Notes under the pieces: model-generated
What the model was told of the DNA's origin: nothing
Databases searched by the model: none
Seen by the model: only the letters and a program-made list of their open reading frames with translations
Shown: piece after piece, positions 26,606-35,921 of the stretch
How positions within the stretch are numbered: the stretch's first letter is position 1
Layout of the letters: every line of letters begins with the position of its first letter
Position numbers and translations under genes: made by a program
Assembly: GCA_035547425.1 (NCBI GenBank)
Contig: DASZUU010000040.1
Location: 13,978 to 77,977, forward strand
DNA length: 64,000 nt
Direction of reading: 5' to 3'
Source: Alloacidobacterium sp035547425
GTDB taxonomy: Bacteria; Acidobacteriota; Terriglobia; Terriglobales; Acidobacteriaceae

Positions 26606-27913
26606 GTGCGCAAAGTTCTTTTTTCATTCTTAGCTCCCATAGTACTGCTGCCTGTTCTTCTCGTCTCCGGCTGTTCGGCACCACCCACGGTAACCGTCTC
26701 TTCGCCGATTACCGTTCTCGGACAAGCCACGCCCATAACCGCCGACATCCGCGACCCGCATGGCGTTCGCAAGGTGCAGGTTTCGGTCGAGCAAAACAGC
26801 AGCCGCTATTCGGTTTTCTCCGATGCCCAGGCCTCGAAGTCCGCAGATCGCGTGCTGAACTTCACAGCTGGAGTCAAAACAACTCCCCAACTCAAGGACG
26901 GCAAGGCGAAGCTGATTATCGAAGCAACATCGAATGCCTTTCTCGGCAAGACGGCGCACTGGGAACATGAAGTTACGGTCGTTACTCAGCCCCCGAGCGT
27001 CACCGCCGATTCCGACCAGCACTATCTCTATCGCGGCATGGCCGATCTGGCGACGCTCAACATTTCCGGTGCATGGACGGAGGCCGGCGTAAAAGTCGGC
27101 GACCAGAAGTTTCGCGCATGGCCTATGCCGAATGGCAAGCCCGGCTACTTCTCGCTCTACGCCTTTGCCTGGAACATGCCTGACGGTACAGCTCCTCTGG
27201 CGTATGCGGGGAATGGTCCGGGGAACGATGTGACCAGCCCGCTGGCATTCCAGTTCCCGGCGCAAGGCCAACCCAAATATACCGTCCACGAGTTGCAGAT
27301 CACCGACGCCTTCATCAATAAGGTCGTCAATGAGCTTGACCCGAACGGAACCGGCGATCCGGTGGCCCGCTTCGTTAAGATCAACAATGACATGCGCAAA
27401 GCCAATAACCAGACACTCTTTGATTTGCGCACAAAAACCGCCGATCACTTCCTGTGGTCGCAGCCTTTCCAGCGGCAGCCGCATGCGCAGGCTGAGGCGA
27501 GCTTTGCCGATCTCCGCAAATACATTTACAAGGGCAAGCAGATCGACCAGCAAACTCATCTGGGCTACGACCTTGCCGTTACGCAACACGTTGGCGTTGA
27601 AGCGGCAAACGATGGCCGCGTCGTGTATGCCGCGCCGCTTGGCATTTACGGCAACTGCATTGTCGTCGACCATGGCTATGGCCTGATGACTCTTTACGGT
27701 CACCTAAGCCAGATCCAGGTACACGAAGGCGACATGGTGAAGCGCGGGCAGGTGATGGGCATCAGCGGCCAAACGGGTATGGCCGGGGGCGATCACATCC
27801 ATTTCGGCATGCTGCTCGACGGCATCCAGATCGATCCCAAAGAGTGGTGGGATCCGCATTGGATCAAGGATCACATTGCCAATCGGGTGGATCTACCGGG
27901 ATTCAAAGGTTGA
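26606..27913 (+). CDS. M23-family metallopeptidase lipoprotein
   Basis: 435 aa. GTG start; signal peptide with lipobox LVSGC at residues 19-23. Residues 40-320 form an unassigned beta-rich region, possibly Ig-like (TVSSPITVLGQATPITADI). The LytM/M23 zinc peptidase domain follows: first His/Asp in THLGYDLA, LYGHL, and GDHIHFGM with the HxH pair, so all zinc ligands are present. It should cleave peptidoglycan cross-links or activate amidases in the periplasm. Confidence 0.9.
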   Translation: MRKVLFSFLAPIVLLPVLLVSGCSAPPTVTVSSPITVLGQATPITADIRDPHGVRKVQVSVEQNSSRYSVFSDAQASKSADRVLNFTAGVKTTPQLKDGKAKLIIEATSNAFLGKTAHWEHEVTVVTQPPSVTADSDQHYLYRGMADLATLNISGAWTEAGVKVGDQKFRAWPMPNGKPGYFSLYAFAWNMPDGTAPLAYAGNGPGNDVTSPLAFQFPAQGQPKYTVHELQITDAFINKVVNELDPNGTGDPVARFVKINNDMRKANNQTLFDLRTKTADHFLWSQPFQRQPHAQAEASFADLRKYIYKGKQIDQQTHLGYDLAVTQHVGVEAANDGRVVYAAPLGIYGNCIVVDHGYGLMTLYGHLSQIQVHEGDMVKRGQVMGISGQTGMAGGDHIHFGMLLDGIQIDPKEWWDPHWIKDHIANRVDLPGFKG

Positions 27914-28024
27914 TGCAGCGAATAGTTTCATTTTGAAGACAAGGAGAACTCTCTGAAAAATATGGCATATAGAAATATATCCAAGAGTTTATTTCTCTTG
28001 ATATAGTTCTTGTTCAAAAGCACC

Positions 28025-28435
28025 ATGACGCATAGTGAACGGACAATTAAATCGGAAAAACCTAGAAGCTCAGATCCGTCACTAATTGCATTTCAAACCA
28101 TTGACGCCATCAGCACAAACTGTGGCAGATTGATACGCTATGGTGCCATTGTCTTAATTGTCCGATATGTTTATTTTGGTGTTGTCGTTTTAGCTGGCAA
28201 ATCAACAAATGCAAATTTTTTTCTTCAACTATTAGCAAATGTTCATACGAGTCAGGTGCTAGGTGCAGGATTAGGTGGTTCTGGAGTTATTTATGGCTGG
28301 AAACAAAGATCATTACGAAAACGGGCGGTAGCTGGTAAGTCAGAGCGCATCAGAGAGCTAGAGAGGATTATTTATCCGGATAGGCAATCCAGCGGTTTGC
28401 CCCCTAACGGATCCACTCGACCGGAGGATGAATAA
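28025..28435 (+). CDS. Hypothetical small membrane protein, first gene of an AT-rich pair
   Basis: 136 aa, not recognised. Two hydrophobic segments near residues 40-60 (YGAIVLIVRYVYFGVVVLAG) and 82-98 (VLGAGLGGSGVIYGW), then a basic, charged tail ending in Pro/Asp/Glu. ATG 28025 is used; an in-frame TTG at 28010 would add five residues; no strong ribosome site. The stop overlaps the ribosome site of the next gene. The DNA is far more AT-rich than its neighbours, so the pair looks acquired. Confidence 0.65.
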   Translation: MTHSERTIKSEKPRSSDPSLIAFQTIDAISTNCGRLIRYGAIVLIVRYVYFGVVVLAGKSTNANFFLQLLANVHTSQVLGAGLGGSGVIYGWKQRSLRKRAVAGKSERIRELERIIYPDRQSSGLPPNGSTRPEDE

Positions 28436-28436
28436 T

Positions 28437-29030
28437 ATGACAAACCTCAATCAGATAGTGAATCTGCTCTTTTCCGGAATCAGCATCGCCGGAATTGTTT
28501 TTTTATTTGCATTCCTTTTTAGCGATTATCGATTGGATCTCTATCGTCATAAGTTGTTTACTTTGCGCGATGAGCTTTTTGATCTTGCTGTTAAAACTGA
28601 ACTCAATTTTGATCATGCTGCGTATAAGCTGTTAAATCTCAGAATCAATAGCCTTATTCGCTACGCTCACAAAGCAAAACTAAGATTTTTTTTAATGATT
28701 GCTCTCTATAGAGCTTTTGGGTTCAAGCTATCAAATGATAGCCAGAGTGGCGATAAGTCGCTGCGCCGCGCTTTAGAAGGTCTCCGGCGTCATGAACAAT
28801 TTGCCTTAATAGACCTAGATGACAAACTTACAAGTATTGTCATGAATCATGTTCTATTCTTAGATCTCAAGTTCGATTCTGCTCCAGCTGTTCTTCCCAA
28901 AACAGCCGACGGATCTGTTTATAAGAACACAAAGCGCAGGCACATCGGCCATTCTCAGATTGCACAAGTCGTGGAATCGCAGGCAATAAAAGCCTATCGA
29001 ACTGAGATTGCGGGACAGCTAGTCGGTTAG
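28437..29030 (+). CDS. Hypothetical membrane protein, second gene of the AT-rich pair
   Basis: 197 aa, not recognised. One clear membrane helix at residues 9-28 (LLFSGISIAGIVFLFAFLFS), a charged helical domain, a second hydrophobic stretch (LRFFLMIALYRAFGF), and a soluble C-terminus. Start at 28437 has GGAGG 9 nt before it; ATG 28428 is too close to that site. It follows the previous gene with no gap, implying co-expression and probably a membrane complex. Confidence 0.65.
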   Translation: MTNLNQIVNLLFSGISIAGIVFLFAFLFSDYRLDLYRHKLFTLRDELFDLAVKTELNFDHAAYKLLNLRINSLIRYAHKAKLRFFLMIALYRAFGFKLSNDSQSGDKSLRRALEGLRRHEQFALIDLDDKLTSIVMNHVLFLDLKFDSAPAVLPKTADGSVYKNTKRRHIGHSQIAQVVESQAIKAYRTEIAGQLVG

Positions 29031-29125
29031 ATTAAACAGTTTTTTCACATCATCGTGGCAGCGGTCGAGGCTGTCGTGCCGATCGATGATGACCTACTTG
29101 GGTTCAAAGTGAATAAGTGCACAAG

Positions 29126-29788
29126 TCAGGCAGATGTATTCTGCTGAGAAACCCTAATTATCTGCTCTTTCAGCTCTGTTAATTCCTGTCGCAGTTGAAT
29201 GGTTTCCGCTTCTAGTCGCAGCAGGCGTTCCTCGTTGCCGGAATTGTTTGTTTCTGCCACGGAGGAGGCTGGAGCTGTTGCCGATATTTCCGGCTCGCCG
29301 GAAAGCAGGTGGGTGTAGCGAATCTCTTTTGTACCCGGCTGGCGAGGCAGGGCTGCTACAAGGGCTGGGTCGCGCTGCATCAATCGCTGCAAGGTGGAGA
29401 GCACATCTTCGATTTCCTGGAAGCGATGGATGCGTTCGGTGCGGCCGCGCAGCTCGCCGGGCGTCTGGGGTCCGCGCAGCAATAGAACGCAGAGCACGGC
29501 GGTTTCGCCGCGGGTGAAGTTGAAGACTTCCTGCAGATGGTGCTCGTACTTGGTTACCCGGCTGTCGGCAGTTCGACTCGGACCGGCGAGCTTCACTTCT
29601 TCCAGTCCATGCAAAGCCTGCCGGACTTCATCCTCGTCGAGCTGCATGATGGGCTCGCGGTTGTTCTTCTGATTGCAGGCGTTCACCAGCGCGTTCAGCG
29701 AAAGCGGATAGTACTCGGGCGTTGTGGTTTCTTTTTCTACCAACGCACCGAGTACACGGGCCTCAACGGCGTTCAGCAGTATCGACAT
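29126..29788 (-). CDS. YceH family protein (DUF480)
   Basis: 220 aa. Opening MSILLNAVEARVLGALVEKE, then YYPLSLNALVNACNQKNNR and VLCVLLLRGPQTPGELRGR, all signatures of DUF480, which folds as two winged helices. Residues 180-210 form a coiled coil. Function unknown; DNA binding is plausible. Start at 29788 follows AAGGA; a longer frame to 29821 is unlikely. Confidence 0.9.
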   Translation of the reverse strand: MSILLNAVEARVLGALVEKETTTPEYYPLSLNALVNACNQKNNREPIMQLDEDEVRQALHGLEEVKLAGPSRTADSRVTKYEHHLQEVFNFTRGETAVLCVLLLRGPQTPGELRGRTERIHRFQEIEDVLSTLQRLMQRDPALVAALPRQPGTKEIRYTHLLSGEPEISATAPASSVAETNNSGNEERLLRLEAETIQLRQELTELKEQIIRVSQQNTSA

Positions 29789-29820
29789 TCTGTTAATCCT
29801 TCGGGCTTGTGTCGCACCCA

Positions 29821-30107
29821 CTATTGCAACAACAAAGGCAAGTCGCGTCCACCAAACACGATGCGCTCAATCCTAACGATTTTGGCTTTGATTCGAAATA
29901 GAATCACATATCGACCTACAACCGCTAGCCGCGCTGCGTCGCCAATTTCGGGTCTAAGCCGATAGATCAAAGGATTTTCCCAATTCGGCGTATTTCTTCG
30001 CGAATTTTCTGAATGAACTCTATTGCATGCCGCGGACTATCCTGTGCGATATAGTCTGCTATCGCTGCGAGATCTTCTTCGACAAAGGGCGAAAACTCGA
30101 CACGCAT
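29821..30107 (-). pseudogene. ParE/RelE-superfamily toxin, frameshifted
   Basis: The frame starts at 30107, next to the ParD stop (TAA then ATG), with MRVEFSPFVEEDLAAIADYI, a typical ParE start. It hits TGA at 29967-29969 after 46 codons. A single-base shift in the A-run just before (GGGAAAATCC on the coding strand) restores an open frame to TAG at 29821-29823, continuing NPLIYRLRPEIGDAARL, then VVGRYVILFRI and RIERIVFGGRDL, which is the ParE C-terminal core. The 287-nt span is one base short of a whole number of codons. So the toxin is inactivated, or this is a sequencing slip in a homopolymer. Confidence 0.85.
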
Positions 30108-30377
30108 TTACTTGCTCATCGCCCGGTATTTTTTCTCAAGACGCGAGAGCACTTCCTTCGGCCCAACACCGGGAGAATCATTTTTGATGGCCTGCTTCCA
30201 GACCCGCCGCAGCTCTTTCAGCCCTGCCTGCTGCAGATTCCGCTTCTGCGTCCACTCTCGCAAGGCATCACGGACAACTTCGCTACTCGATGCGTAATCT
30301 CCGCTCTCGACTGCTTCATGCACCTGCGCCACCATCTCTGCAGGAAGAGCAACGCTGATTTTTTCAATCGTCGGCAT
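30108..30377 (-). CDS. ParD-type antitoxin (ribbon-helix-helix)
   Basis: 89 aa. N-terminal ribbon-helix-helix: ISVALPAEMVAQVHEAVESG followed by YASSSEVVRDALREWTQ, typical of ParD/CopG antitoxins that bind their own operator and neutralise ParE with the C-terminal arm. It directly precedes the damaged parE gene. Start ATG at 30377. Confidence 0.88.
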   Translation of the reverse strand: MPTIEKISVALPAEMVAQVHEAVESGDYASSSEVVRDALREWTQKRNLQQAGLKELRRVWKQAIKNDSPGVGPKEVLSRLEKKYRAMSK

Positions 30378-30495
30378 ATGGATTCGTAGGTAGGAATAAT
30401 TCTTACTGGAATTCTACTCCGAAATTTAGCAGCTGAAGCGCATGCCGATGAAATTCTAGCGCCGCATGCGCTAATATAGAAAAGTTTTTCCCGAC

Positions 30496-30747
30496 CTATT
30501 GGTCCAGGTTCCACGTCCAAGAATTATCGTATCCATCCCAAATTACAAATTTCTTGAACCCCATTGTGTGCAAGTTGTTTAATAAAGCTTGATCATGAGT
30601 AGTAATTTGATAAGCATCAACTTTAGATACTAATATCCACTTCACCCTTAGCGTAGTATGCTGCGGGCCTATCACATTGACATCTACATTCAGTCCCCTG
30701 TCCAACATACTATTTTCAAATGTCTTCGCATACATTTCCCGTATCAC
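30496..30747 (-). pseudogene. C-terminal part of a split zinc-ribbon protein (or separate small gene)
   Basis: 83 codons from the first Met, ending WDGYDNSWTWNLDQ. The frame stays open upstream across the stop of the gene before it (to at least about 30849, translating as AAPTYEAAVVAAEVKKKK), in the -1 frame relative to that gene. So it is best read as the detached C-terminus of 30792-31388 after a one-base deletion near 30800-30820. It could also be a separate gene starting at 30747, though no good ribosome site is seen. Confidence 0.5.
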
Positions 30748-30791
30748 TTCTTCAGTACCAGCATTAAGTTTCTTCTTCTTGACCTCCGCGG

Positions 30792-31388
30792 CTACAACAG
30801 CAGCCTCATATGTCGGCGCAGCGCTACTCCTTCGGTCTCCAGGTTTGTTCCACGAAGAGCTGCTAAATGTTTCATTCCTTCGGCAATTTGGGTGTTGAAT
30901 GCGTCGACTCGCAGGCTATTCTTGGCGGCGGACAGATGCTGTGCCGGTGTCATTTTGTTAAAAGCATCCTCTGCTTGTTGAGCTTTTAGATGGATTGCTG
31001 CTTCTTTTTGAGCATCTATTCTTTGACGCTCAATCGCGAGATGCCGAGCACGATGAAGCTCAACCGTTTCTACACTCACCAAAAGTGCAATTGAAAGAAT
31101 AACGAAACTAACTTTATGGCCATAACCTATGCTAGGTCTTGACCAACCCACTGCAAGAACCGCAAGAACGATTATCCCTATCAATGCAGCTACAGGCTGA
31201 AGCATAACAATCAGCACTATTGCCACAATCGCGCAAACTATGCCGACTAGAAGACGTACATTTCGCAACCAATTATCTCGAGAAACAGTAATAGACGCCG
31301 CGAATGTCTTTGATGTAAGACGTGCGCCGCATGCCGAACAATAAGTTCCCCGGATAGCCAAGGCAGAGCCACAACTAGTGCAATACAT
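30792..31388 (-). CDS. Zinc-ribbon membrane protein, probably truncated
   Basis: 198 aa. N-terminal zinc ribbon with two Cys pairs (YCTSCGSALAIRGTYCSACG), a basic linker, two or three membrane helices at about residues 43-105 (NVRLLVGIVCAIVAIVLIVM; ALIGIIVLAVLAVGW; VSFVILSIALLVSV), then a helical, Ala/Gln-rich domain. It ends RRHMRLLL in what looks like out-of-frame sequence. AT-rich compared with obgE next door. Function unknown. Confidence 0.65.
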   Translation of the reverse strand: MYCTSCGSALAIRGTYCSACGARLTSKTFAASITVSRDNWLRNVRLLVGIVCAIVAIVLIVMLQPVAALIGIIVLAVLAVGWSRPSIGYGHKVSFVILSIALLVSVETVELHRARHLAIERQRIDAQKEAAIHLKAQQAEDAFNKMTPAQHLSAAKNSLRVDAFNTQIAEGMKHLAALRGTNLETEGVALRRHMRLLL

Positions 31389-31486
31389 TTCTTTTTTGCA
31401 ATCTGAGATTTATTGAATTCTAGCGAGGGATTTTATGTAGCTACAAGAAATTGTCAAAAAATCAGCTTTATTTGCTAACCAAGTGC

Positions 31487-32506
31487 CTATTCTTTCTCTC
31501 TCAATTCCTTTACTCGATCTCCAATTCCATACTTCAGTGCGTCCACACCCTGTCCGGTGACGGCTGAAATTTCGTAGAAGCCGAGCTTTTTCCGCTTCGC
31601 CATGGCCTTCAGCTTTTTCAGCTTCTCCGGGTTGGCTACGTCTGCCTTGGAGGCCACTACGATCATCGGTTTTTCGTCGAGGCCGTGGCCGAAGCTCTTC
31701 AGCTCGCCCATAATGACCTTGAAGTCCTCGACCGGGTCGGGGCGTCCGCTTCCGTCGGAGACATCGACCAGATGCACCAGCAGGCGCGTACGCTCGATGT
31801 GCCGGAGGAACTGCACGCCCAGGCCTGCGCCCAGATGCGCGCCTTCGATCAGTCCGGGAATGTCGGCAACTACGAAGCTCTCTTCATATGGAGCCTCGCC
31901 AATGGTGACGACTCCCAGATTCGGTTCGAGCGTGGTAAAGGGATAATCGGCGATCTTCGGCTTTGCGGCTGAGATGCGCGAGATCAGCGTAGATTTGCCC
32001 ACGTTAGGGTAGCCCACCAGGCCGACATCGGCCAGCAGCTTCAATTCCAGGCGATAGTGCTTTTCTTCACCCGGTCGGCCAAGCTCATGCTCGCGGGGAG
32101 CCTGATGCGTAGGGGTTGCAAAGTGCTGGTTACCGCGACCGCCGCGACCGCCGCGCGCGATCACGATGCGCTCATCGGGACGCTGGAAGTCGTGCACCAG
32201 CTCGCCGGTTTCTTCGTCGTAGAGAGCGGTGCCTACGGGCACCTTCAGCACGATGCCTTCGCCGTCGCGTCCGGTGCAGTTGGAGCCTTCGCCGTGGCGA
32301 CCGCGTTCGGCCTTGTGCTCCGGGTTGAACCGGAAATGCACCAAAGTATTGTGGCGCTGACTCGATTCCATGACGACATCGCCGCCACGTCCACCATCGC
32401 CGCCGGAAGGACCGCCGCGCGGCACGAATTTTTCACGACGGAAGGCGACGCAGCCATTACCACCGTCACCGGCTTTTATCCGGATTCTTGCTTCATCGAT
32501 AAACAT
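31487..32506 (-). CDS. obgE: GTPase ObgE/CgtA
   Basis: 339 aa. Large-subunit ribosome assembly and stress GTPase. Gly-rich Obg fold (FVPRGGPSGGDGGRGGDVV; GRHGEGSNCTGRDGEG), then the G domain: G1 GYPNVGKSTLISRIS, G3 DIPGLIEGAHLGAGLG, G4 region VASKADVAN and G5 ISAVTGQGVD. The C-terminus is short, without the extra Obg C-terminal domain. Start at 32506. Confidence 0.96.
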   Translation of the reverse strand: MFIDEARIRIKAGDGGNGCVAFRREKFVPRGGPSGGDGGRGGDVVMESSQRHNTLVHFRFNPEHKAERGRHGEGSNCTGRDGEGIVLKVPVGTALYDEETGELVHDFQRPDERIVIARGGRGGRGNQHFATPTHQAPREHELGRPGEEKHYRLELKLLADVGLVGYPNVGKSTLISRISAAKPKIADYPFTTLEPNLGVVTIGEAPYEESFVVADIPGLIEGAHLGAGLGVQFLRHIERTRLLVHLVDVSDGSGRPDPVEDFKVIMGELKSFGHGLDEKPMIVVASKADVANPEKLKKLKAMAKRKKLGFYEISAVTGQGVDALKYGIGDRVKELREKE

Positions 32507-32685
32507 TTCTATTGTCTAGTTTATCGAATCGCGTAATCTCGCATCACGAATCCCTGAATTTCAGCAGCCTGAACGGCAATTCCTCCCATATTCCGGAGAC
32601 GTGGGAGGGGTGATCGTGCGTCACTGCATTTTCAGGCTCAGAAACGCTGCTTTAGACCTCGGTATCCGGCTTGTTTGCCCTGGAG

Positions 32686-35600
32686 ATGGTTTTGCTACGT
32701 CGTTTTTTTATTGTGTGCGTCCTGATGATATGTACAGGCCGCCTCTTTGCGCAGTCCACCACAGGAGGGGCGATTGCGGGCACAGTTTTCGATGCCGGAG
32801 GGCGAGCCGTTACCCATGCGCAGATTGCTCTTCGCAGTCCGGTTACAGGCCTCGAGCGCAACCTGACGACGAACGAGAGCGGCGGGTTCTATTTTGAGGG
32901 CCTTGCGCCGGGCGCCTACACGCTGATGGCCGGAGCCGACGGCTTTGCTCCGTGGATTGCGCAGTCGGTGACGGTAGAGGTGGGGCGACTGACTCGTATA
33001 GAGCCGCGCCTTACCGTTGGAACTGCGCAGGCGACGGTCAGCGTCAACAGCGATGCGCCGCAGATCGATACGACGAATGTCGCGGTGACACAGAACATCA
33101 ACCAGACCCAGATTGACGATTTGCCAAGCAATGGGCGACGGTGGTCGAACTTCGCTTTACTGGCGCCGGGGGTTACTCCTGACCAGGATGGTTATGGGCT
33201 GCTCAGTTTCCGCGGCATCAGCGTGCTGCTGAACAACAACACGATTGACGGAGCTGACAATAACCAGGCGTTCTTTTCAGAAGAGCGCGGGCGGACGCGC
33301 ATCGGCTACTCGACGACACAGGCAGCGGTACGCGAGTTTCAGGTGAACACCTCCAATTTTTCCGCCGAGTACGGGCGCGCCGCCGGAGGCGTTGTGAATA
33401 CGGTGACCAAGAGCGGCGGCAATACGCTGCACGGGCAGATATTTTTCTATAATCGCGACAGCAACTGGAGCGCTACCAATCCTTACACCACGCTGACAAC
33501 GCGCACGGCGGATGGCAATTTTGTGACTGCGCCGTTTAAGCCTTCGGATGTGCGCAGACAATGGGGGCTGAATGTTGGCGGGCCGATCCGGAAGGATAAG
33601 CTGTTCTGGTTTTTTGCCTACGATCAGTACCGGCGAGATTTTCCCGGAGTTGCGCGCGCAGAAACGCCGGAAGAGTTTTTTGCGACTCCGTCGGCCCAGG
33701 AGATCGAGACGCTTGCAGGCCGCATCGGGCAGTCTCCCACGCAGGCACTCGCCAGTTACAACAACCTGCTTGACAGCCTGAACGGCTTGCTGGGGAGTGT
33801 TCCGCGCAACGGGAACCAGGTCATCTTTTTCCCCAAGATCGACTGGCAGTTGAGCGAGCGCCATCACCTGACGCTGCAATACAACCGCATGCGCTGGAAT
33901 TCATTGAATGGCGTGCAGACCGCGCCTTCCAATACATATGGTGTTGCGAGCTTCGGCAACGATTCTGTGAAAGAAGACTGGGGGATCGTTCGCTGGCAGT
34001 TTTTTGTGACTTCCAACATTCTGAATGAGGCGCGTTATCAATATGGCCGCGATACCGAGTCGGAATTTGCGCCGGCGCCGGCGCCGTTTGAAGAAAGCCT
34101 CTCAAAAAACGCCTATGGCCATGCGCCGCAAATCAACATTGCATCTAGCAGCTATGGATTCCGCTTCGGCAAACCTGCTTTTCTCGATCGCGCCGCGTAT
34201 CCCGATGAGCGGCGTCACCAGTTTGTGGATACGATGACGTGGATCAAGGGGAACCATGCTATCAAGATGGGCTACGACATCAACTATGTGACGGATTACA
34301 GCAATAGCCTTTACGACCAGAACGGCACATACGATTACACGAATCCGCTTGATTTTGCAGCGGATTATTTTTCGCCGAATCATTGTAGCGGGACGACTGC
34401 GGGCACGGGCAATCTGCCTTGCTATTCGTGGTACGAGCAGGGGATCGGCTATACGCGCTTCCAGTTTCAGACGGCGGATTATGCGGGGTTCGTCTCAGAT
34501 GAGTGGAAGCTGCGGCATGGGCTTACTTTGTCGCTGGGCGTGCGCTACGAATACGAACAATTGCCGGACACGAACAAAAATCTTGTCAATCCTGATATTC
34601 CCCAGACGGCCGTACTCCCCCACGACCGCAATAACTTTGGCCCGCGGGTTGGCGTTGCGTGGGATGTGCTGGGGCACGGGAATACGGTTTTGCGCGCGGG
34701 ATACGGCATTTACTATGGGCGCATCATCAACTCGACAATCTTTACGGCGCTCACCTCTACCGGCTCTGCCAATGGGCAGCTTACTTATTTTTATCGGCCC
34801 GGCGATGTTGGCGCGCCGCCGTTTCCTTATGTCTTCAGCAGCAATCCTGCGCTGACGGTTGCGCCGAATGCGGTTTATTTTGATCCGCACTTTCAAAATC
34901 CGCAGATTCATCAGGCAGAAGTTTCGCTGGAGCAATCGCTGAGCCATAAAACGGTGCTCACGCTTACATATATGGGAAGCACGGGACGCGAGCTGCCGAA
35001 CTTTGTGGATACGAACATCGACCTGAGCGGCGATCAGCCTTTCAAGACGATCACCTACACCATCGATGACGCAGCGAAGAAGGGGCCGCTGAAGGGCAGC
35101 ACCTACACTACGAACTTTTTCTCGCAGCGGATCAATCCGAAGTATCAGCAAATTACCGATATTTTCAGCGCAACCAATTCGTATTACCAGGCGGGAGTCG
35201 CGCGGCTTACGCATCGCTCGCGCGTGCTCGATCTGCATGCAAGCTACACCTACGCTCATGCAATGGACTACAACCAGAACGAGAGTACCTTCGCCGATCT
35301 CAACGATGTACTCGATCCTACTGACTTCAAGCTTGAATACGGGAACTCGAATTTCGATATCCGCAGCCGCGCTACGGGCGGGGCGGTGCTGCATGCTCCG
35401 TGGCACGCTCATGGATTTTTAGGCTACCTGGCGAATGGTTATCTTATTGCGCCGGTAGCAGAGTGGCGCACGGGCTTGCCTTACACGCTGCGCACTACGG
35501 GCTCGGTTCCGTCGCTTGCCTGTTCGTATCAGCAGTTTCTATTGGGAATTTGCCCCTCGACAAAGGTCAGCGGCATCGGGCCGGGCATTAATGGCTCCGG

Positions 35601-35919
35601 CGGGGATAACCGCATTCCGGAAATCGGGCGCAATACATTCCGCTATCCAAACATCTGCAATCTTGACGCTCGCATTGCGAAGAATACCCGCATCGGCGAA
35701 CGCTACAGCTTTGAAGTGGTCGGTGAAGTTTTCAATGTGCTGAACCACCGCAATGCTACCCACATCGACACCGTGGGATACATCATCGACGGCTCATCGA
35801 CACCTGGCGCGAATGCGCGCCTCACGTATCTGAGCGGCTTTGGCACCGTCACCAATGCAAACAGCACGACGCTTTATCGCGAGCGCCAGATACAGTTGGC
35901 CCTGCGCCTTCACTTCTAG
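32686..35919 (+). CDS. TonB-dependent receptor, Oar-like, with carboxypeptidase-regulatory domain
   Basis: About 1077 aa. Signal peptide (MVLLRRFFIVCVLMICTGRL then FAQ), an N-terminal CarboxypepD_reg-like beta-sandwich (GGAIAGTVFDAGGRAVTHAQ; GGFYFEGLAPGAYTLMAGAD, residues 27-110), a plug with LPSNGRRW and NNNTIDGADNNQ, the FSAEYGRAAGGVVNTVTKSG segment, and a long barrel ending in RLHF. Oar-like receptors are abundant in Acidobacteria and are thought to import glycans or other large nutrients. TTG 32671 is an alternative start. The gene ends 2 nt from a convergent sugar-binding lipoprotein. Confidence 0.9.
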   Translation: MVLLRRFFIVCVLMICTGRLFAQSTTGGAIAGTVFDAGGRAVTHAQIALRSPVTGLERNLTTNESGGFYFEGLAPGAYTLMAGADGFAPWIAQSVTVEVGRLTRIEPRLTVGTAQATVSVNSDAPQIDTTNVAVTQNINQTQIDDLPSNGRRWSNFALLAPGVTPDQDGYGLLSFRGISVLLNNNTIDGADNNQAFFSEERGRTRIGYSTTQAAVREFQVNTSNFSAEYGRAAGGVVNTVTKSGGNTLHGQIFFYNRDSNWSATNPYTTLTTRTADGNFVTAPFKPSDVRRQWGLNVGGPIRKDKLFWFFAYDQYRRDFPGVARAETPEEFFATPSAQEIETLAGRIGQSPTQALASYNNLLDSLNGLLGSVPRNGNQVIFFPKIDWQLSERHHLTLQYNRMRWNSLNGVQTAPSNTYGVASFGNDSVKEDWGIVRWQFFVTSNILNEARYQYGRDTESEFAPAPAPFEESLSKNAYGHAPQINIASSSYGFRFGKPAFLDRAAYPDERRHQFVDTMTWIKGNHAIKMGYDINYVTDYSNSLYDQNGTYDYTNPLDFAADYFSPNHCSGTTAGTGNLPCYSWYEQGIGYTRFQFQTADYAGFVSDEWKLRHGLTLSLGVRYEYEQLPDTNKNLVNPDIPQTAVLPHDRNNFGPRVGVAWDVLGHGNTVLRAGYGIYYGRIINSTIFTALTSTGSANGQLTYFYRPGDVGAPPFPYVFSSNPALTVAPNAVYFDPHFQNPQIHQAEVSLEQSLSHKTVLTLTYMGSTGRELPNFVDTNIDLSGDQPFKTITYTIDDAAKKGPLKGSTYTTNFFSQRINPKYQQITDIFSATNSYYQAGVARLTHRSRVLDLHASYTYAHAMDYNQNESTFADLNDVLDPTDFKLEYGNSNFDIRSRATGGAVLHAPWHAHGFLGYLANGYLIAPVAEWRTGLPYTLRTTGSVPSLACSYQQFLLGICPSTKVSGIGPGINGSGGDNRIPEIGRNTFRYPNICNLDARIAKNTRIGERYSFEVVGEVFNVLNHRNATHIDTVGYIIDGSSTPGANARLTYLSGFGTVTNANSTTLYRERQIQLALRLHF

Positions 35920-35921
35920 CC

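Noticed and set aside
34495..35412. Leftward 305-codon frame within the Oar-like receptor
   Set aside because: Shadow of the receptor gene; Arg/Ile-rich composition and no domain.
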